Assembly: GCA_003991915.1 (NCBI GenBank)
Contig: RQTK01000425.1
Coordinates: 184,696-248,695 of the forward strand
Source of the DNA: Elysia chlorotica
Lineage: Eukaryota > Mollusca > Gastropoda > Plakobranchidae
Reading direction: 5' to 3'
Length of the DNA stretch: 64,000 nucleotides
Made by a program: the position numbers and the translations under genes. Positions 50,346 to 62,621 of this stretch are shown piece after piece. Under the pieces are notes generated by a model. It did no database searches and had not been told where the DNA came from. It saw nothing but the letters and a program-made list of their open reading frames with translations. Position 1 is the first letter of the stretch. The number at the start of each line of letters is the position of its first letter.

Positions 50346-51114
50346 GAGACATCTGTTCTGTTATGCAAGTGTATTACAGGACTTTAAAACACCGGAGGTA
50401 TGTCCTTGAAAGTATCCGAAAATAGTCTTTTTCCCAACGGTAAAATAATTCAACAAACGAACAAATCCATCAGGTGTCACATATCAAATGATGGGGCATT
50501 TATAATGAAATAATATCGTTCAACACATAAAATATATTCCGAACGTGTTATTCCTTTTCAAATCCATATGTTTTATTTCGCGCTCAGATGCTCTGCTACT
50601 GATTTATATAATTTAAGTCTAGCAAAACATCAAACTCATTTCGTTGTGGGTGAACCGAAGCACCACTACCCACACACGCCTAGCCTATAACACAAAACAT
50701 AAATTGAAATGAACTGTCGCTGATTTGATCAGTCGGGCTCAAATTGAAATCGAACCAGCTTTACTGTTTCAAATCGAGCAGACGTGTGATAGATTTACAC
50801 AGAGTTGACATTAGGCGCTGGTCAAACTGGACATGACTAGACTAAAACCTGCTGACCGCCCTCTAAACGTCGCTTAGGGACGTTTCATCGTTCATTTCAA
50901 GCCTTGGTTGTTTTTATAATTATGCAGGAAACCATGATAGAGTGTAACACCAGTTTTTCTATTAGACCCATCGTTGGAAAAGAGTGCAATAAAAATGGCA
51001 GGCATTATCATGGTATAATATTATAACGAGTTATTACCTTTGTGTTTTTTTCTTTGTATTATTCTCTTTATCTCTATATGCTTTTTTCCCGACATTTTTC
51101 CCATCTCTACCTTT
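50346..51114. other. Sequence without recognised feature
   Basis: Nothing supported. Confidence 0.45.
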
Positions 51115-51127
51115 TTCTTTCTTTCTT

Positions 51128-51181
<54 letters not shown>
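51115..51181. repeat. (CT)n microsatellite
   Basis: TTTCTTTC grading into pure CT. Confidence 0.96.
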
Positions 51182-51184
<3 letters not shown>

Positions 51185-51827
51185 TCTTTGATTGATTAAT
51201 TATATATCCTGACTGTTTAGAAATTAATTTATCGAAGAAATGCCTGCTGATGCGGGTCCGTCTATGAGACTGTCGGGAAGATTCGGCAAGTGGGTAAAGC
51301 ATCCTCGTCCCTGCTTCAAAATGTCCTTCTGATAATTCCATATTCGATGTTGCGAGGTTCTGTTTTGCTCCAGCGCTGATAAAAATTGGTTTAGCATATT
51401 GATTACACCTACAACATACCGTCATGTAAGAAATCCATTTCAACCATGGAGGACTGATTAAAGACCAATCAATCAACACGGGAACCTACCCAATCAAAAC
51501 TGCTTGTTATGTGTTTGTATGTTGTTTTCGCTGCTGCTACTGTTGCTTTATTTTAATGTATTGCGCGTAGGGAATATTTTGAATGTCAGGGAATGTTCAA
51601 ATGAAATGAGCACTTTTACCAGTAAATAAACTTTTTGAAAATCTTGCTAGAGGTTTGGTACAAAACATCATGATACTCTGTCTAGAACAATTTCCACTGG
51701 AACAGAAAACTTGTGCTGGTACCCCCTCCCAGCTTGGTACATTGATATCCAATCAACTTGACATGGGTTCTGACTCTCATGATGTATTCGATCAGCCGGT
51801 CCGAGAGACTAGAATCAACCTGTAATA
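51182..51827. other. Sequence with a short strip shared at 52.1 kb
   Basis: GCGGGTCCGTCTATGAGACTG near 51253 recurs near 52091 as GCGGGTCCGTGCATGAGACTG, followed in both by GTCG(G/A)GAAG and GGCAAGTG...GTAAAG. This is a ~60-base strip from an unnamed dispersed repeat. No gene. Confidence 0.5.
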
Positions 51828-51928
51828 CGTGTACAATCGCGTTAGCTTACAACTTGTCTTAAAGCCGCTTATCAACATGTCTTAAGATGGGTCCTAAGCT
51901 TACCACAACGATCTACTTACGACCTTTT
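51828..51928. mobile_element. Foldback / MITE-like inverted repeat
   Basis: The left arm CGTGTACAATCGCGTTAGCT, TACAACTTGTCTTAA is mirrored by the right arm CTTAAGATGGGTCCTAAGCT, CAACGATCTACTTACGACC. Same family as 1226-1333 and 60507-60609. Confidence 0.55.
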
Positions 51929-53339
51929 AGATTCTAACTCCAGTACATTTAATATTCACCTTTTCCCTAATAAAAAAAAACCCCGACTGTATGAAAAACT
52001 CCGTTAGCAAAAACGACGGCGCAAAGTCCCTATAGCAAAAATGATGAGGAGGAGCATTAACTGAGCGATGAGGCTGCTTGCGGATGAAGTGCGGGTCCGT
52101 GCATGAGACTGTCGAGAAGTGTCGGCAAGTGTGTAAAGGATCCTCGATCAAGACTGATAGCCTTATGATAGCTTGGTGTGCAAACAGATCATACCGAAAC
52201 CAGAGAGCTTTTCCCGGTTTTTATATGGTGTTTTTTTTTTCAAATCCAAAACGCGTGCATTTTATTTTGCCCCGGAAATTTTTTAACACTGTTTTGCACT
52301 TTAAATAGTTTTATATTTCTCGCCTATCATAAAAAAATCTACCAACTTTGGAGTGTACTTTTACGTTGCTTTAAAAAAAAGAGGCATATAGAGATCTTGT
52401 TGCTATGAAAGGGTTAATGGATGTGCCAAAAAGTACCAAGTATTTTTTAAGACTGGTAACTAGGAAACGACTATGTCAGTATGTCCAACTGTGCTGTAAA
52501 CTGAGTAGGAAATGATATTGGCCTGGAGTCCCAAGTTTACAGCCTTGTTAGACTTTTGATCCCATGAGTATTAAAGCTGTAATAAAAATATAATAAATAC
52601 AAATTGTGATGTAGAAAATGGGGTAAATCGAACTTCCATCCATTTTTTTTAAATTTCATTTAAATAATAATTATAAGGTTGATAGTGGAAAAATGCTAAT
52701 ACAAAAAGCGCATTTTTTAAATAACAACACCATTTCGTATGTGTATAGTGTATGATTTTTTTTCATACGAAGAAATTTTTTATAACTTATTTACTTAATA
52801 TTATGGACATACGTATAAGCATAAGGAAATGGTCTGTTTTAAACATACAGATTTGTTGTTTCTTAGCAGAAAAAAAAAGAAAAAAAAGTTGCAGTAATCC
52901 ACACGCCGTTCTTGGAATTGAAAACAATATGTCAAATTCGACTGATTTCATAGGTTCCAGGACTTCTCACAAAGAAAGCGTAGTCGCGCAAACTAATGCT
53001 CATTTCCGTTGTAACGTTACTGAATTTATGTGATCAAGAGTATTATAAAAGCAGTGGCTTGTTTTGGTTGAAATTGACTTGTAAACAGCCAAAATAAAAC
53101 TGCGGACCCAGCGCTTCTTTTGTCATACATTTGTACAGTAGTTTCGCAGTTTTAACTAGTCAAACTATCACTTGAATAATAATAAAAAAAAAGGATTGGT
53201 GTGGGATTTTTATTTGTTTTTTGTTGTGTTTTTTTTGGGTGTTTTTTTTTAATAGGTAACATTAGCAAAGAAATAGACACGCACACAAACACAAACACAT
53301 ACACTTTACGACAATCAGTTTAAAAAACCCAGTAGCTTT
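51929..53339. other. AT-rich sequence, no gene
   Basis: Homopolymer-rich. Nothing supported beyond the ~60-base strip at 52085-52140 shared with 51.25 kb. Confidence 0.45.
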
Positions 53340-53779
53340 GGAACATGACAATACATACTTAACTCTATCAATCATATCAATAGTGCGTGCCGAAGACACC
53401 GGGGGATCATTAAGCACAACGTTGATGCAAGCCTAGGACTCGTCTAAAGATAATTGTAAGGAAAAGAGTCTTAAGGCGAGTTGTAAGTTTTTCCACATCG
53501 GGAGTCCAAATAAAGCATGCATTGTCACTTCTAATGCGGTACACTTGCGTATTAAAGTTTCCCGTTATTTGTCTTAACCCATCTTAGACTGCAAAAGAAG
53601 CAACGGCTCGTTTCACTGAGATGAATGATCTGGTGAATGAACTACAATGGATCCAGGCCGGCTCATTGCTCCTGTGCGTAGTGATGTTGACAGCATCTCT
53701 CAAGCTCAAAAAGGCAATACTTGATACAAGGAACAGGCTCGTCATATTTTGTATTCTAAAGATAAGGAACATGGACAAA

Positions 53780-53837
<58 letters not shown>

Positions 53838-54123
53838 CTTTCCCCCCTCCCTCTCTCTCTCTCTCTCTAAATATGTGTGTATGTATCACCCTTCAAAACA
53901 ATTTAACGGTCCAGGAATCCTAGGTTTGGAAACAGAATCTACAAAATCTTACTTCCACCTGATCGTATCAATAATCCGTGCCGAATACTCCAGGAGTCCA
54001 GACAAAGCATTCACGATCACTCCTATTGTCAGGCACTTCCGTTTGAAAAGTTCCCTGGAACCAACTTATCAAAGATCGCCCCCTCCGTCTTTTTCTTTTT
54101 ATGTATCCTCCCTTTCTCCCTCC

Positions 54124-54187
<64 letters not shown>

Positions 54188-55050
54188 CTATTTCTTTCTT
54201 TCACACATACACTCAAGAAACAATTCAAAGGTCCAGAACTCCTACCACTGGAAACAGGTAAAGCCCCACGAGCCACTGATCTTTATTAATAATGCGCGCC
54301 AAAGACGCTAGGGCGTAAGACAGTGCAGGGTAAATCACTCTTAAACACCTCTCTTTTAATGTTTCATTGAAGCATACAACCAAAGACTGTTAGGAAACAA
54401 ATTACCATGCTCCTCTTTGTAATGGTGAGATCAAAAGCTTGGTTTTTTTTTTTGTATTCTCAAGATAAAGAACACGAGCACACACAGACGCACAGGAAAA
54501 TCTTTTGCCCCATTACACTTAGTTATATAACCTAAAAAAATTATACCAACCTCTTATGACCATAGCAAGTGCCGAAGACACCAGAATATTAGGCAACAAA
54601 GCCTGCAAATGTCCAACACTTCCTTGTTAATGCTCCACTGCAACAATACATCAAACATCGCTCAGTAATCGATCACTTGTCTCATATTAATTATTCATTT
54701 GCTGTTACGCGTTATTAAGCTCAATGGATACACGGCTAGACAGTGTTCCTTTTAATAATGTTGACAGTATTACATTGTCTACATTTCAAAGTTGACCAAT
54801 ACTTTATGGGGCGAGGAAGCTGGGATAAGAATAATGAACATTATCAAACAAACCAAACAATGGTTATTTTTCAGTGGAATAGGACATAATTTTTGAACCC
54901 ATAGTTGTTGATGCTAAGAAAAAAAAACTGAATACGCTAATGACGCTTGCTGAAATCCTAAAGAAGTTCAGACAAAGCCCAGTCACTTGAAGCTGCCAAA
55001 CACTTCCGTTTTCACTGTTTCCTGAACCAACCCACGAAAGACCGTTGGAA
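53340..55050. repeat. Degenerate tandem array of ~280-380 bp units
   Basis: A strip like GTGCCGAAGACACC...GG recurs near 53387, 53979, 54296, 54571 and, weakly, 54950. Each copy is followed by an (AGACAAAGC)-like strip, CCAACACTTCCGTT-like sequence and CTGAACCAAC-like sequence. Copies also share TTTGTATTCT(A/C)AAGATAA(G/A)GAAC (53749 and 54451). CT microsatellites at 53782-53867 and 54115-54193 lie within units. A partial foldback relic sits at 53433-53504. Identity ~70-80%. Confidence 0.72.
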
Positions 55051-55192
55051 AACCGATGACATGGCCTGTCGGAAAAAACTCGTAAACCATCTTTAAAAGA
55101 AAGCGGGTGACTAAGACCTCAATGTAACGTTTCCGGAGCCGATTCCTGGCATTTCTCTAGCCTAAATCCTGTGCTCTGATCTTCCCTTCCTG
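55051..55192. other. Short spacer, no feature
   Basis: Ordinary sequence between the array and the CpG-rich patch. Confidence 0.4.
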
Positions 55193-55460
55193 TTGCGAGC
55201 AGTCTCTTCTGAGTCTCTCTGTCAACAGGACAGTTTCCTGTCAGCAGCGCTGCGACCCCTCTACGCCTCAAGATGGCGGATCTCTCGCCTCAGCCCGTGC
55301 CTAATCACCCGTCTTGTCGCTTTGACCCAGAAGCCGCGCAGTGTCGTTAAATGCGCGCGCATCGTAGCTTTTCATCCGGGCTCTTGTCGCGCACTCATTC
55401 CACGCAGCGCGTTTCCTGTTCCGGCGGCCGAGCCTACTTAGCTCGGATTATCTGCTCTTT
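55193..55460. promoter_or_regulatory. CpG-rich patch with YY1-like motif, possible promoter
   Basis: About 270 bases with dense CpG (GCGCGCGC, GGCGGCCG, TCGCGC) in an otherwise CpG-poor region. It contains CAAGATGGCGGAT at 55269-55281, a good match to the YY1 core AAGATGGCGGC seen in animal promoters and 5' UTRs. An ATG in that motif opens a 25-codon frame ending at 55350. A promoter or first exon is an inference from composition and motif only. An 82-codon frame over the patch has no domain. Confidence 0.35.
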
Positions 55461-55555
55461 ATCTTTATCGACCGGGGCATTTGTAATGTACAACAAGACG
55501 CTGATACAATCAGGCGTTCGACCTGTGTAAGACGGTGACACAACCCCTTCACCTT

Positions 55556-55799
<244 letters not shown>

Positions 55800-55801
<2 letters not shown>

Positions 55802-56507
55802 AAAGAAAAAACAGTGTGGTTGTGTGTGTGTTTTATCAAAGACACCATAGTGATTATACTTTAGCCATTTCAACGTGTTTTCTGCTACTTTAGATGTGGA
55901 TAAATTGTTTGGCTTCACCAACCTTAACAACAAAAGCTAGTGTCTAACCCCTCGTACTGTCTCTTTCTTACTTTTAAAGACGAGACAGATAGAGGACATG
56001 TTTATAAAGGAAATTTAGTAGCGTGCGCTGCTCCGGTCGAACGTTTCATCGTCTTATCCTATTTCAGATCTGATTGATTTCTTTCCTTGAATTATCCTCT
56101 ATATTACAAAGAGACGTTTGATTTGTCATAAAAAGCCGTAGGTCTTTCACACAGCTCTGAGAAACTAATTCTCGCTCTCTCTCTTTTTCTGTCTCTCTTT
56201 GTCTTGCTCTCGCCCTCGCACAAAACTTTTGCAAAACATACCTCTCTTCTCTCTTTGTCTCTTCTCTTTCCTTCTCTCTTTCTCCATCCCCTAAAATATC
56301 GGTTATATAATCATCAATATCTTGTCTTTAGTTGGTTGACCAAAGGTGTTATGGTTTAAGATTCGTTTAAAAAATCCGATCATGCCATTGATGTATCAAT
56401 AAACGTTTATTTAGATAATTGAACTAAAATCTATACACAGTATATGGTTCATCTTTGTTTGGTTAATAACCCCTGGTGTTGAGTTTTGGTTCTGCTTTCC
56501 AAGGGTA
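55800..56507. other. Sequence with degenerate CT patch
   Basis: CT-rich at 56170-56290. No gene. Confidence 0.5.
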
Positions 56508-56685
56508 GGGGTGGGGGGCGGTAGCTCTAGGGTAAAACATCTGGATGTGAAGGACTGAGAAAGGAGTCATGGTATCCCCGCCCTGTCTCGTGTATGGCAA
56601 CACATAAATATGTCAGCCGTTGGTCTTGATCCCCGTTCACAGTACTATGTAGAGCTGACGTTGGACGTTAAACCAACTCAACTAC
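56508..56685 (+). mobile_element. SINE with deleted head-body junction
   Basis: GGTAGCTCTAGGGTAAAACA (A-box region) passes directly into GGACTGAGAAAGGAGTCATG. The B-box and ~70 bases are lost. The 3' end (GTTGGACGTTAAACCAACTC, AACTACTA) is complete. Confidence 0.87.
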
Positions 56686-56754
56686 TACTTTTTCTTTCCA
56701 CATAGCAAATCTGGGAATCTCAGATATTTAGTGCCAAAACAAGGCCTTTTACAC

Positions 56755-56830
56755 ACACACGAAGCTCAGCCGGTAGAGCTAGAGATTGATAAACAGGAGG
56801 GCCAAAGTTCTAATCCCTACTCTCCATGTC
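56755..56830 (+). repeat. tRNA-like SINE head remnant
   Basis: GAAGCTCAGCCGGTAGAGC (good A-box) and AAAGTTCTAATCCC where the B-box belongs. Confidence 0.5.
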
Positions 56831-57062
56831 TCCATAATAAGATTCTTCCGAGACATCTAGAAAGACGTACAATTTGTTAGAGGCTACAAAATCTTACCCC
56901 CAGCAAAAAAAAAAAAAAATAAAAGATGTAAGAGTTAGTTTAGTGTATGACTTTCCCAAATGCACTATCTGACACGGCCCCTAGTTCTTTGTAGAAAAGA
57001 ATCTTTCTCCTAGTCCAACGTCTCCTAAGTTCAAAGAAATATCACAACACTAACATTTGATA
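56831..57062. other. No feature
   Basis: An A-run at 56906-56919 may be the tail of the preceding tRNA-like element. Confidence 0.4.
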
Positions 57063-57236
57063 GTTTCAAATGCTGCCACACAAATACATAGCTTAGATAG
57101 GAAGATTTCTATCACAGTGGCACCGACCTTACAAATGGAGGACCAAATCCTACTATTTAATAAATTGTCGGATGGCGAATAGTGGGACGAGACGGGATTA
57201 GAATTCAGCGCCCTACTACTTCAGCCAGCTCGCCAT
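57063..57236 (-). mobile_element. Highly diverged SINE copy
   Basis: ATGCTGCCACACAAATACAT, TCACAGTGGCACCGACCTTA, then a head with GGGATTAGAATTCAGCGCCC and TACTTCAGCCAGCTCGCC on the plus strand. Confidence 0.55.
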
Positions 57237-57825
57237 ATTCCCACACTGAGAGTAAAAGAAATGGAAGCTTGTTAGTTAATTTAAATCATTTAAACTGCAA
57301 AAACTTGGTGAAAAGCCTTATTGATTGTGTATTGCCCAGCATGAGTTCTTTTAAAAGCATCTTAACCATATGGATGGGGCATGGTTTAAAAGCATGTTTT
57401 TAAGTTTTCAAAGGAAATTTAATAAAATTCAATGAGAAACTTTGATGCTGTTAGAGGGGCAAAGTATGACCGACCCAAGAAGCAACAGGAAGTTCAACTA
57501 ATGGGTTGTTAGGTGAGGTTGTTTTGACAAAAGGAAATTGCAATGCTATTAACTAGCTTCGCATAAGTTCAAGAGTTTTCTTTAAATATTTTTCAAAAAA
57601 GATGTGAGAGTGTGACATGAAAAATTCGTAGAATAATATCAATGTTGTGTAGCATTCATCCCATCTAGTGCGTTCATAGTAAACAAAAATGTGGTCAAGA
57701 ATTACAGTTTCAGAGCTATGAAAGCTATTATAATAGAAACATTTTTTTAATTGTAGATGGTGTTAAACAATTAATTTCTTTTTGCAAAGAGAGGTTGACA
57801 GAAAAATAACAGTGCGACACACTGA
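57237..57825. other. AT-rich, no feature
   Basis: Nothing supported. Confidence 0.45.
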
Positions 57826-57826
57826 C

Positions 57827-57907
<81 letters not shown>

Positions 57908-57935
57908 GAGAGATAGAGAGAGAGACTAAGAAACA
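57826..57935. repeat. (GATA)n microsatellite
   Basis: About 20 pure GATA units (57827-57906), then a GA-rich end. Confidence 0.97.
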
Positions 57936-59081
57936 CCAAGAGAGAGTGTGTGAGTGAGAGAAGATAGAGAGATAACCAGTTAGAGAAATTGATAGATATT
58001 TAGAGAGACTAAGGCAGGCAGAGCTGTGGAAAGAAAAGATAGGGAAAACGAACGATACATGAATGAACTCTGATCAAGGGTAGACGAACTGATGAATGAG
58101 AAAGTATGATTAGAAACAGTCATAGAAAATAACATTTTTCATGCAGTACTTTTTATTACGGAAAATGAGCATAATATTGGGCCTTCCAAGTGCTCTCTCT
58201 ACAACTCATTGATTTTTATGCAGGCAGGGCCCTTGTGAGAGTAATTATGTTATTTTCCAGTTTTTATTTTTATTTTTTCTTGTCTCAGTCTCCGTGCAAT
58301 CGAAATCCAAGAAGAAATTGATATATTCCCTTGGTGTGCGTTCTGTATTGAATTGCCATAATTATGATTATTTCGGTCAAGTGTTTGTCTCTTCACAATT
58401 CCATTACATATACCTTGCATTGATCATCACAGTATATTCGTATTTTCTCATTGTGTCTTTACCTTAAAAACGTTTGATGTTTTATAAACACTTAGTGAGC
58501 GGATATTTCAAAGGGCTTTAACAATAGAATGGTTTCAAGTGATGCTTTGTAACGAATATTTCGTTTTTAATGGAAAAGAGGGAGATGCAAATAATAGAAA
58601 ACCTGGTTGATGCGTAAATAGAATTATTAAAATGGAAATGGAAAAACAAACTTGTGTGCTGAACGTTTGTTTTTTTCATCATGAAAAAAAAATCCTTAAC
58701 AAAATTTTTACAAGTCTCAATTCCAATCTCTTTTACTACTAAATTTGCATATACAATTTATTGTTTGATGCAAAAAAGGGGGATAATATAATTTTTCAAT
58801 CTTATCAACACCTCTGTTTTTGCCATTTTTAAAAGGTTTTATTTGAGTTCATTTGGATTGTTACAAATAGTCATAAAATGGAATAAGTTTTTTGTCCCTC
58901 TCACTTTAGTTTATTTTTCTCTCCTTTCTCCCATCCTGCCATGTATCTCTTTAGTATTATAAAGCCTATTTTCTTCATATATTTCTTTAGCATCCCTCTT
59001 TTATTTATATTTTATTATCTTACTTAATCTTCTTCCACTTCTTCTCACCATGGTAATCTTCTGTTTCTGTCTCTTTATGCC
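57936..59081. other. AT-rich sequence, no gene
   Basis: Decayed GATA/GAGA to ~58020, then plain sequence. Confidence 0.5.
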
Positions 59082-59128
<47 letters not shown>

Positions 59129-59177
59129 ATGACTGTCTGTCTGTCTGTCTGCATCTCTCTATCTCTCTCTCCCTCTC

Positions 59178-59221
<44 letters not shown>
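59082..59221. repeat. Compound (CTGT)n - (CT)n microsatellite
   Basis: About 16 CTGT units (one TATGA break) followed by a CT run. The same two motifs in the same order as the reverse complement of 21442-21634. Confidence 0.96.
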
Positions 59222-59222
<1 letters not shown>

Positions 59223-59399
59223 ATTTTAGGTATATATATTATCATGCTATATGAATATATTTTTCTATATACCTTTTCAGCGAAGAACTCTATTTTAAAA
59301 ATACAAATGTAAATACAGTAGGAGTCTCCTACGGTAAGCTTACAGTCCGTGCCGATAGAGTATGGAAACGATATCATTTATATACGATTTATAACGATA

Positions 59400-59410
59400 T
59401 TTCTATCTAC

Positions 59411-59474
<64 letters not shown>

Positions 59475-59480
59475 ATATCT
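59400..59480. repeat. (CTAT)n microsatellite
   Basis: About 17 CTAT units. Confidence 0.97.
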
Positions 59481-59896
59481 CTCTCATCCTTTCTCTATCC
59501 AACTTCCTTTATTCATTTCCTTAAAAAAGACCAAATAAAAAAAAATACAACAAACAACAACAACAAAAAACGAAATAAAACCAAACCAAAAAACAAACTG
59601 TTGCGTATCCATCTCACAATCCGTGTGCACATCTTTATACATGTATCTACATATTCTCACTTTTTTTCGTTTGTGAAGAATTTTTTTTTAACGAAAAGTT
59701 TATTCTTGCGTAGATTTCGTGCAATATTACTTCCCACAATCCATTCCGGTTTCTTTAGACAAATCAAAATAATTAAATTTAGAAAACTATATTTCTTTAA
59801 CATTGAAATCTACATTATTGAATAGTTGAAGTGATATTGTTTTTGCTTTTTTCATGTTCGATATACAATTCTTAGGAGAATCGACACTCAGTTTAG
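59481..59896. other. AT-rich with AAC-rich patch
   Basis: An AACAAC/AAAAC patch at 59535-59600. No gene. Confidence 0.5.
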
Positions 59897-59992
59897 AATT
59901 AAAGAAGAAGAAAAAGAAGAAGAAGAAGAAGAAGAAGAAGAAGAAGAAGAAGAAGAAGAAGAAGAAGAAGAAGAAGAAGAAGAAGAAGAAGA
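59897..59992. repeat. (GAA)n trinucleotide microsatellite abutting gap
   Basis: A GAA run of ~30 units that is cut off by the assembly gap, so its true length is unknown. Confidence 0.97.
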
Positions 59993-60387
59993 NNNNNNNN
60001 NNNNNNNNNNNNNNNNNNNNNNNNNNNNNNNNNNNNNNNNNNNNNNNNNNNNNNNNNNNNNNNNNNNNNNNNNNNNNNNNNNNNNNNNNNNNNNNNNNNN
60101 NNNNNNNNNNNNNNNNNNNNNNNNNNNNNNNNNNNNNNNNNNNNNNNNNNNNNNNNNNNNNNNNNNNNNNNNNNNNNNNNNNNNNNNNNNNNNNNNNNNN
60201 NNNNNNNNNNNNNNNNNNNNNNNNNNNNNNNNNNNNNNNNNNNNNNNNNNNNNNNNNNNNNNNNNNNNNNNNNNNNNNNNNNNNNNNNNNNNNNNNNNNN
60301 NNNNNNNNNNNNNNNNNNNNNNNNNNNNNNNNNNNNNNNNNNNNNNNNNNNNNNNNNNNNNNNNNNNNNNNNNNNNNNNNNNNNNNN
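59993..60387. other. Assembly gap (395 Ns)
   Basis: Run of N between a GAA tract and a C-run/A-run. The frames spanning it are artefacts. Confidence 0.99.
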
Positions 60388-60506
60388 CCCCCCCCAAAAA
60401 AAAAGACAAGCAAAAAACCCCCAGAAAAACAAACGAACAACGAAACAATCAAAACAAAAAAAGTAGAAAAATGTTTATGCTATGCTCAAACAACAAAAGA
60501 CCCAGG
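60388..60506. other. A- and C-rich sequence at gap edge
   Basis: C-run then AAAAC-type sequence. No gene. Confidence 0.6.
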
Positions 60507-60609
60507 GTCGTATGTACAACTTCGCGGTAGCTTACACCTTGTCGTTAGTCTTCTAATTTTTATATTTTGAGACGAGTCGTAAGGTTGGTACAACGTTGTA
60601 CATACCATC
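60507..60609. mobile_element. Foldback / MITE-like inverted repeat
   Basis: The clearest member of the family. The left arm GTCGTATGTACAACTTCGCG, GTAGCTTACACCTTGTCGT is mirrored by the right arm ACGAGTCGTAAGGTTGGTAC, AACGTTGTACATACCA around a ~15-base AT loop. Confidence 0.65.
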
Positions 60610-61192
60610 CCTACTTTGCAGCACCAAAGTTTCAGAAAACCCACCGAAAGATTTGACCTAGAGAAAAGGTCTGTTAGGGTCGCAGGCTCGATACGACCAA
60701 GCAATTTTATTGTTTTCTTTCGCTTTGTTCTTAGTTTTCAAGTAAAAACTAGTCTCCTAGTATGTATTAAGCGTTACTGCATAATAATTCTTCATAATAG
60801 AATTTAAAGTATGTTTGACATTGCAAGGGGATTGTTTAGCTGACTATACGTCTATTTCAACAATCGTTGTAAGACTTGTCAGCTGAAAAATAATTATTTT
60901 ATCGTAAAGTCACCTTACTCTATGCTTCATCGGTTGGATCCCACAGTTTGTGAATGATTTGATGGCCAGTACCTTGTTCTAATGCTACGATGTTGTAGAG
61001 TATATTGAAGAACAGAAAAAAAAGGCAAAACCAATGGAAATATAGTGAGGCTAAGATATACCCAACAGTGAGAAAGTAAAGGATTTTTCCTAATGGCTCA
61101 AAGGCCCCAAAAAGGCAAAAATCTTTCGCTAATGGGCACATGCACAAAACGTGAGCCTTTCAATGAAAGGTGTTAACACTAGAGCACAGGAG
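60610..61192. other. Sequence without recognised feature
   Basis: Nothing supported. Confidence 0.45.
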
Positions 61193-62525
61193 ACAGAGAG
61201 AGTGTTAGTGAGAGAGAGAGTCAGAGAGAGACAGAGATAAAGAGAGACACACATGCACAGGGAGAGAGAGATAGAGAGAGAGAGAGAAAGAAAGAAAGCG
61301 ATACAGAGAGAGAGGTGGAAAGATCTAGAAAGAGATAGCTAGATGAAGAGGTAAGGGTAGATTCAAGGAAAATTACTAAAAGAAAACACCAATACAAGAT
61401 TTTTTTAAACAGAAAAAACCTGTATGAAATTTAAAAAAAAATACAATAGAATCAACTGCACATTTCCATTATTTAAATACGATAGTATCTACTTTTTATG
61501 CCAGTAAACACTGTTTGCCCAGCTGTATAAAAACTGTTTCCCGTTGTAACGTGGATTGTTAGGGTAATGCACAGTCTCTGTTGTAGAGCCCAGCTATCGG
61601 TTATAAAATTATATATTGTAGCGGGGCTTCAGACAGTGATCCAACATCCACTGGCTCAACACAAATAATAAAGTTAACTCCTTCTTGTAGAAATATTGAA
61701 GAATAACTTTATTAACTATAAACACGTCTAGGGTATTGAAAATTTTATAATGAAATCTCGACAGCAATCAAATCCACAACTGCAATAACAATCTGTGATA
61801 AATTCCACAACTGCAATAGCAATCCGTAATGTAACACACCGGCTTCTAATAATAGTAACAAATGCGCTCAGACTCTCCGACTGACTGACTACTACTCACT
61901 GATAACTCTCCACAGCTAACCCGTACAAGCCTTTTATACCTATTTGTAACCCAGAAGATTCAAGTTGTTCACGATATTTCTAGAACAGACGAGACCACAA
62001 GGGACATTACTCCAGTTGACTAGAAGCATTAGATTGTAAACAAACCGACACTGAAAAACAAGTTGTTTACCAGATTGACAGATTTCTCGAATGTTCTTCA
62101 CAACCGGGGCAGACAAGGATGCATATACTAACAATGCATATACTAGATCTAGATCTTTCTCCAGTCTTCTCGTCTTCTCTCTATCCATCTCTATCTCTCT
62201 CATCCCCCGTTCCTCTCTCTTCTTTCTCCTCCTAAATAACTTCCTTCAAACAAACAACCACAAACTTGTCACACCCGTACCCGGACACCTCTTCCGCCAT
62301 CTGTAGTATCGATTTTGATATATCGGTCTCGTGTCAAGGATACTCCCATCAACAGGTACATTAGCTGTCTGCCAGTTAGCAAGGCCTTGCTAATTAACTT
62401 AGAATAGTTCTAATATAATACAGTGTAGTGAATAAAGCTGGGTGGGCGAGCGATCTATCCTGTCGCTAGTTTTGTCGATGATCAGGTTTAAAGATTAATC
62501 TTTATATTCTATGGGGAAAAAAACT
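61193..62525. repeat. Tandem duplication, unit 1
   Basis: Unit 1 starts with a degenerate GA tract (61193-61320) and continues with AATAGAATCAACTGCA, CAGTAAACACTGTTTGCCCA, then the LTR insertion. It resumes with CTGTAGTATCGATTTTGATA, ATCAACAGGTACATTAGCTG, and ends CTTTATATTCTATGGGG. All these strips recur in order in unit 2. Confidence 0.85.
61545..62273 (-). mobile_element. Solo LTR of a retrotransposon, 729 bp
   Basis: A 5-base target duplication CCCGT flanks it exactly (61540-61544 and 62274-62278). The ends are TGTAAC...GTCACA, the TG...CA form of LTRs. Transcription sense is minus: TATAAAAGG (61938 to 61930) is the probable TATA box and AATAAA (61713 to 61708) a polyadenylation signal in the expected order. 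No primer-binding site, gag or pol lies beside it, so recombination between two LTRs probably removed the interior. The corresponding place in unit 2 is uninterrupted, which independently confirms both ends. The family (Ty3- or BEL-like) is not assignable from the LTR alone. Confidence 0.85.
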
Positions 62526-62567
62526 TAATTACACTTACCAATTAGAGAGAGAGAGAGAGAGACAGAG

Positions 62568-62621
<54 letters not shown>

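Noticed and set aside
59787..60570. Poly-Lys/Ser/Leu frames across the gap
   Set aside because: Artefact of the GAA run and Ns.
61940..62203. 87-codon minus-strand frame
   Set aside because: Lies wholly within the solo LTR; LTRs of this kind do not normally encode protein and no motif is seen.
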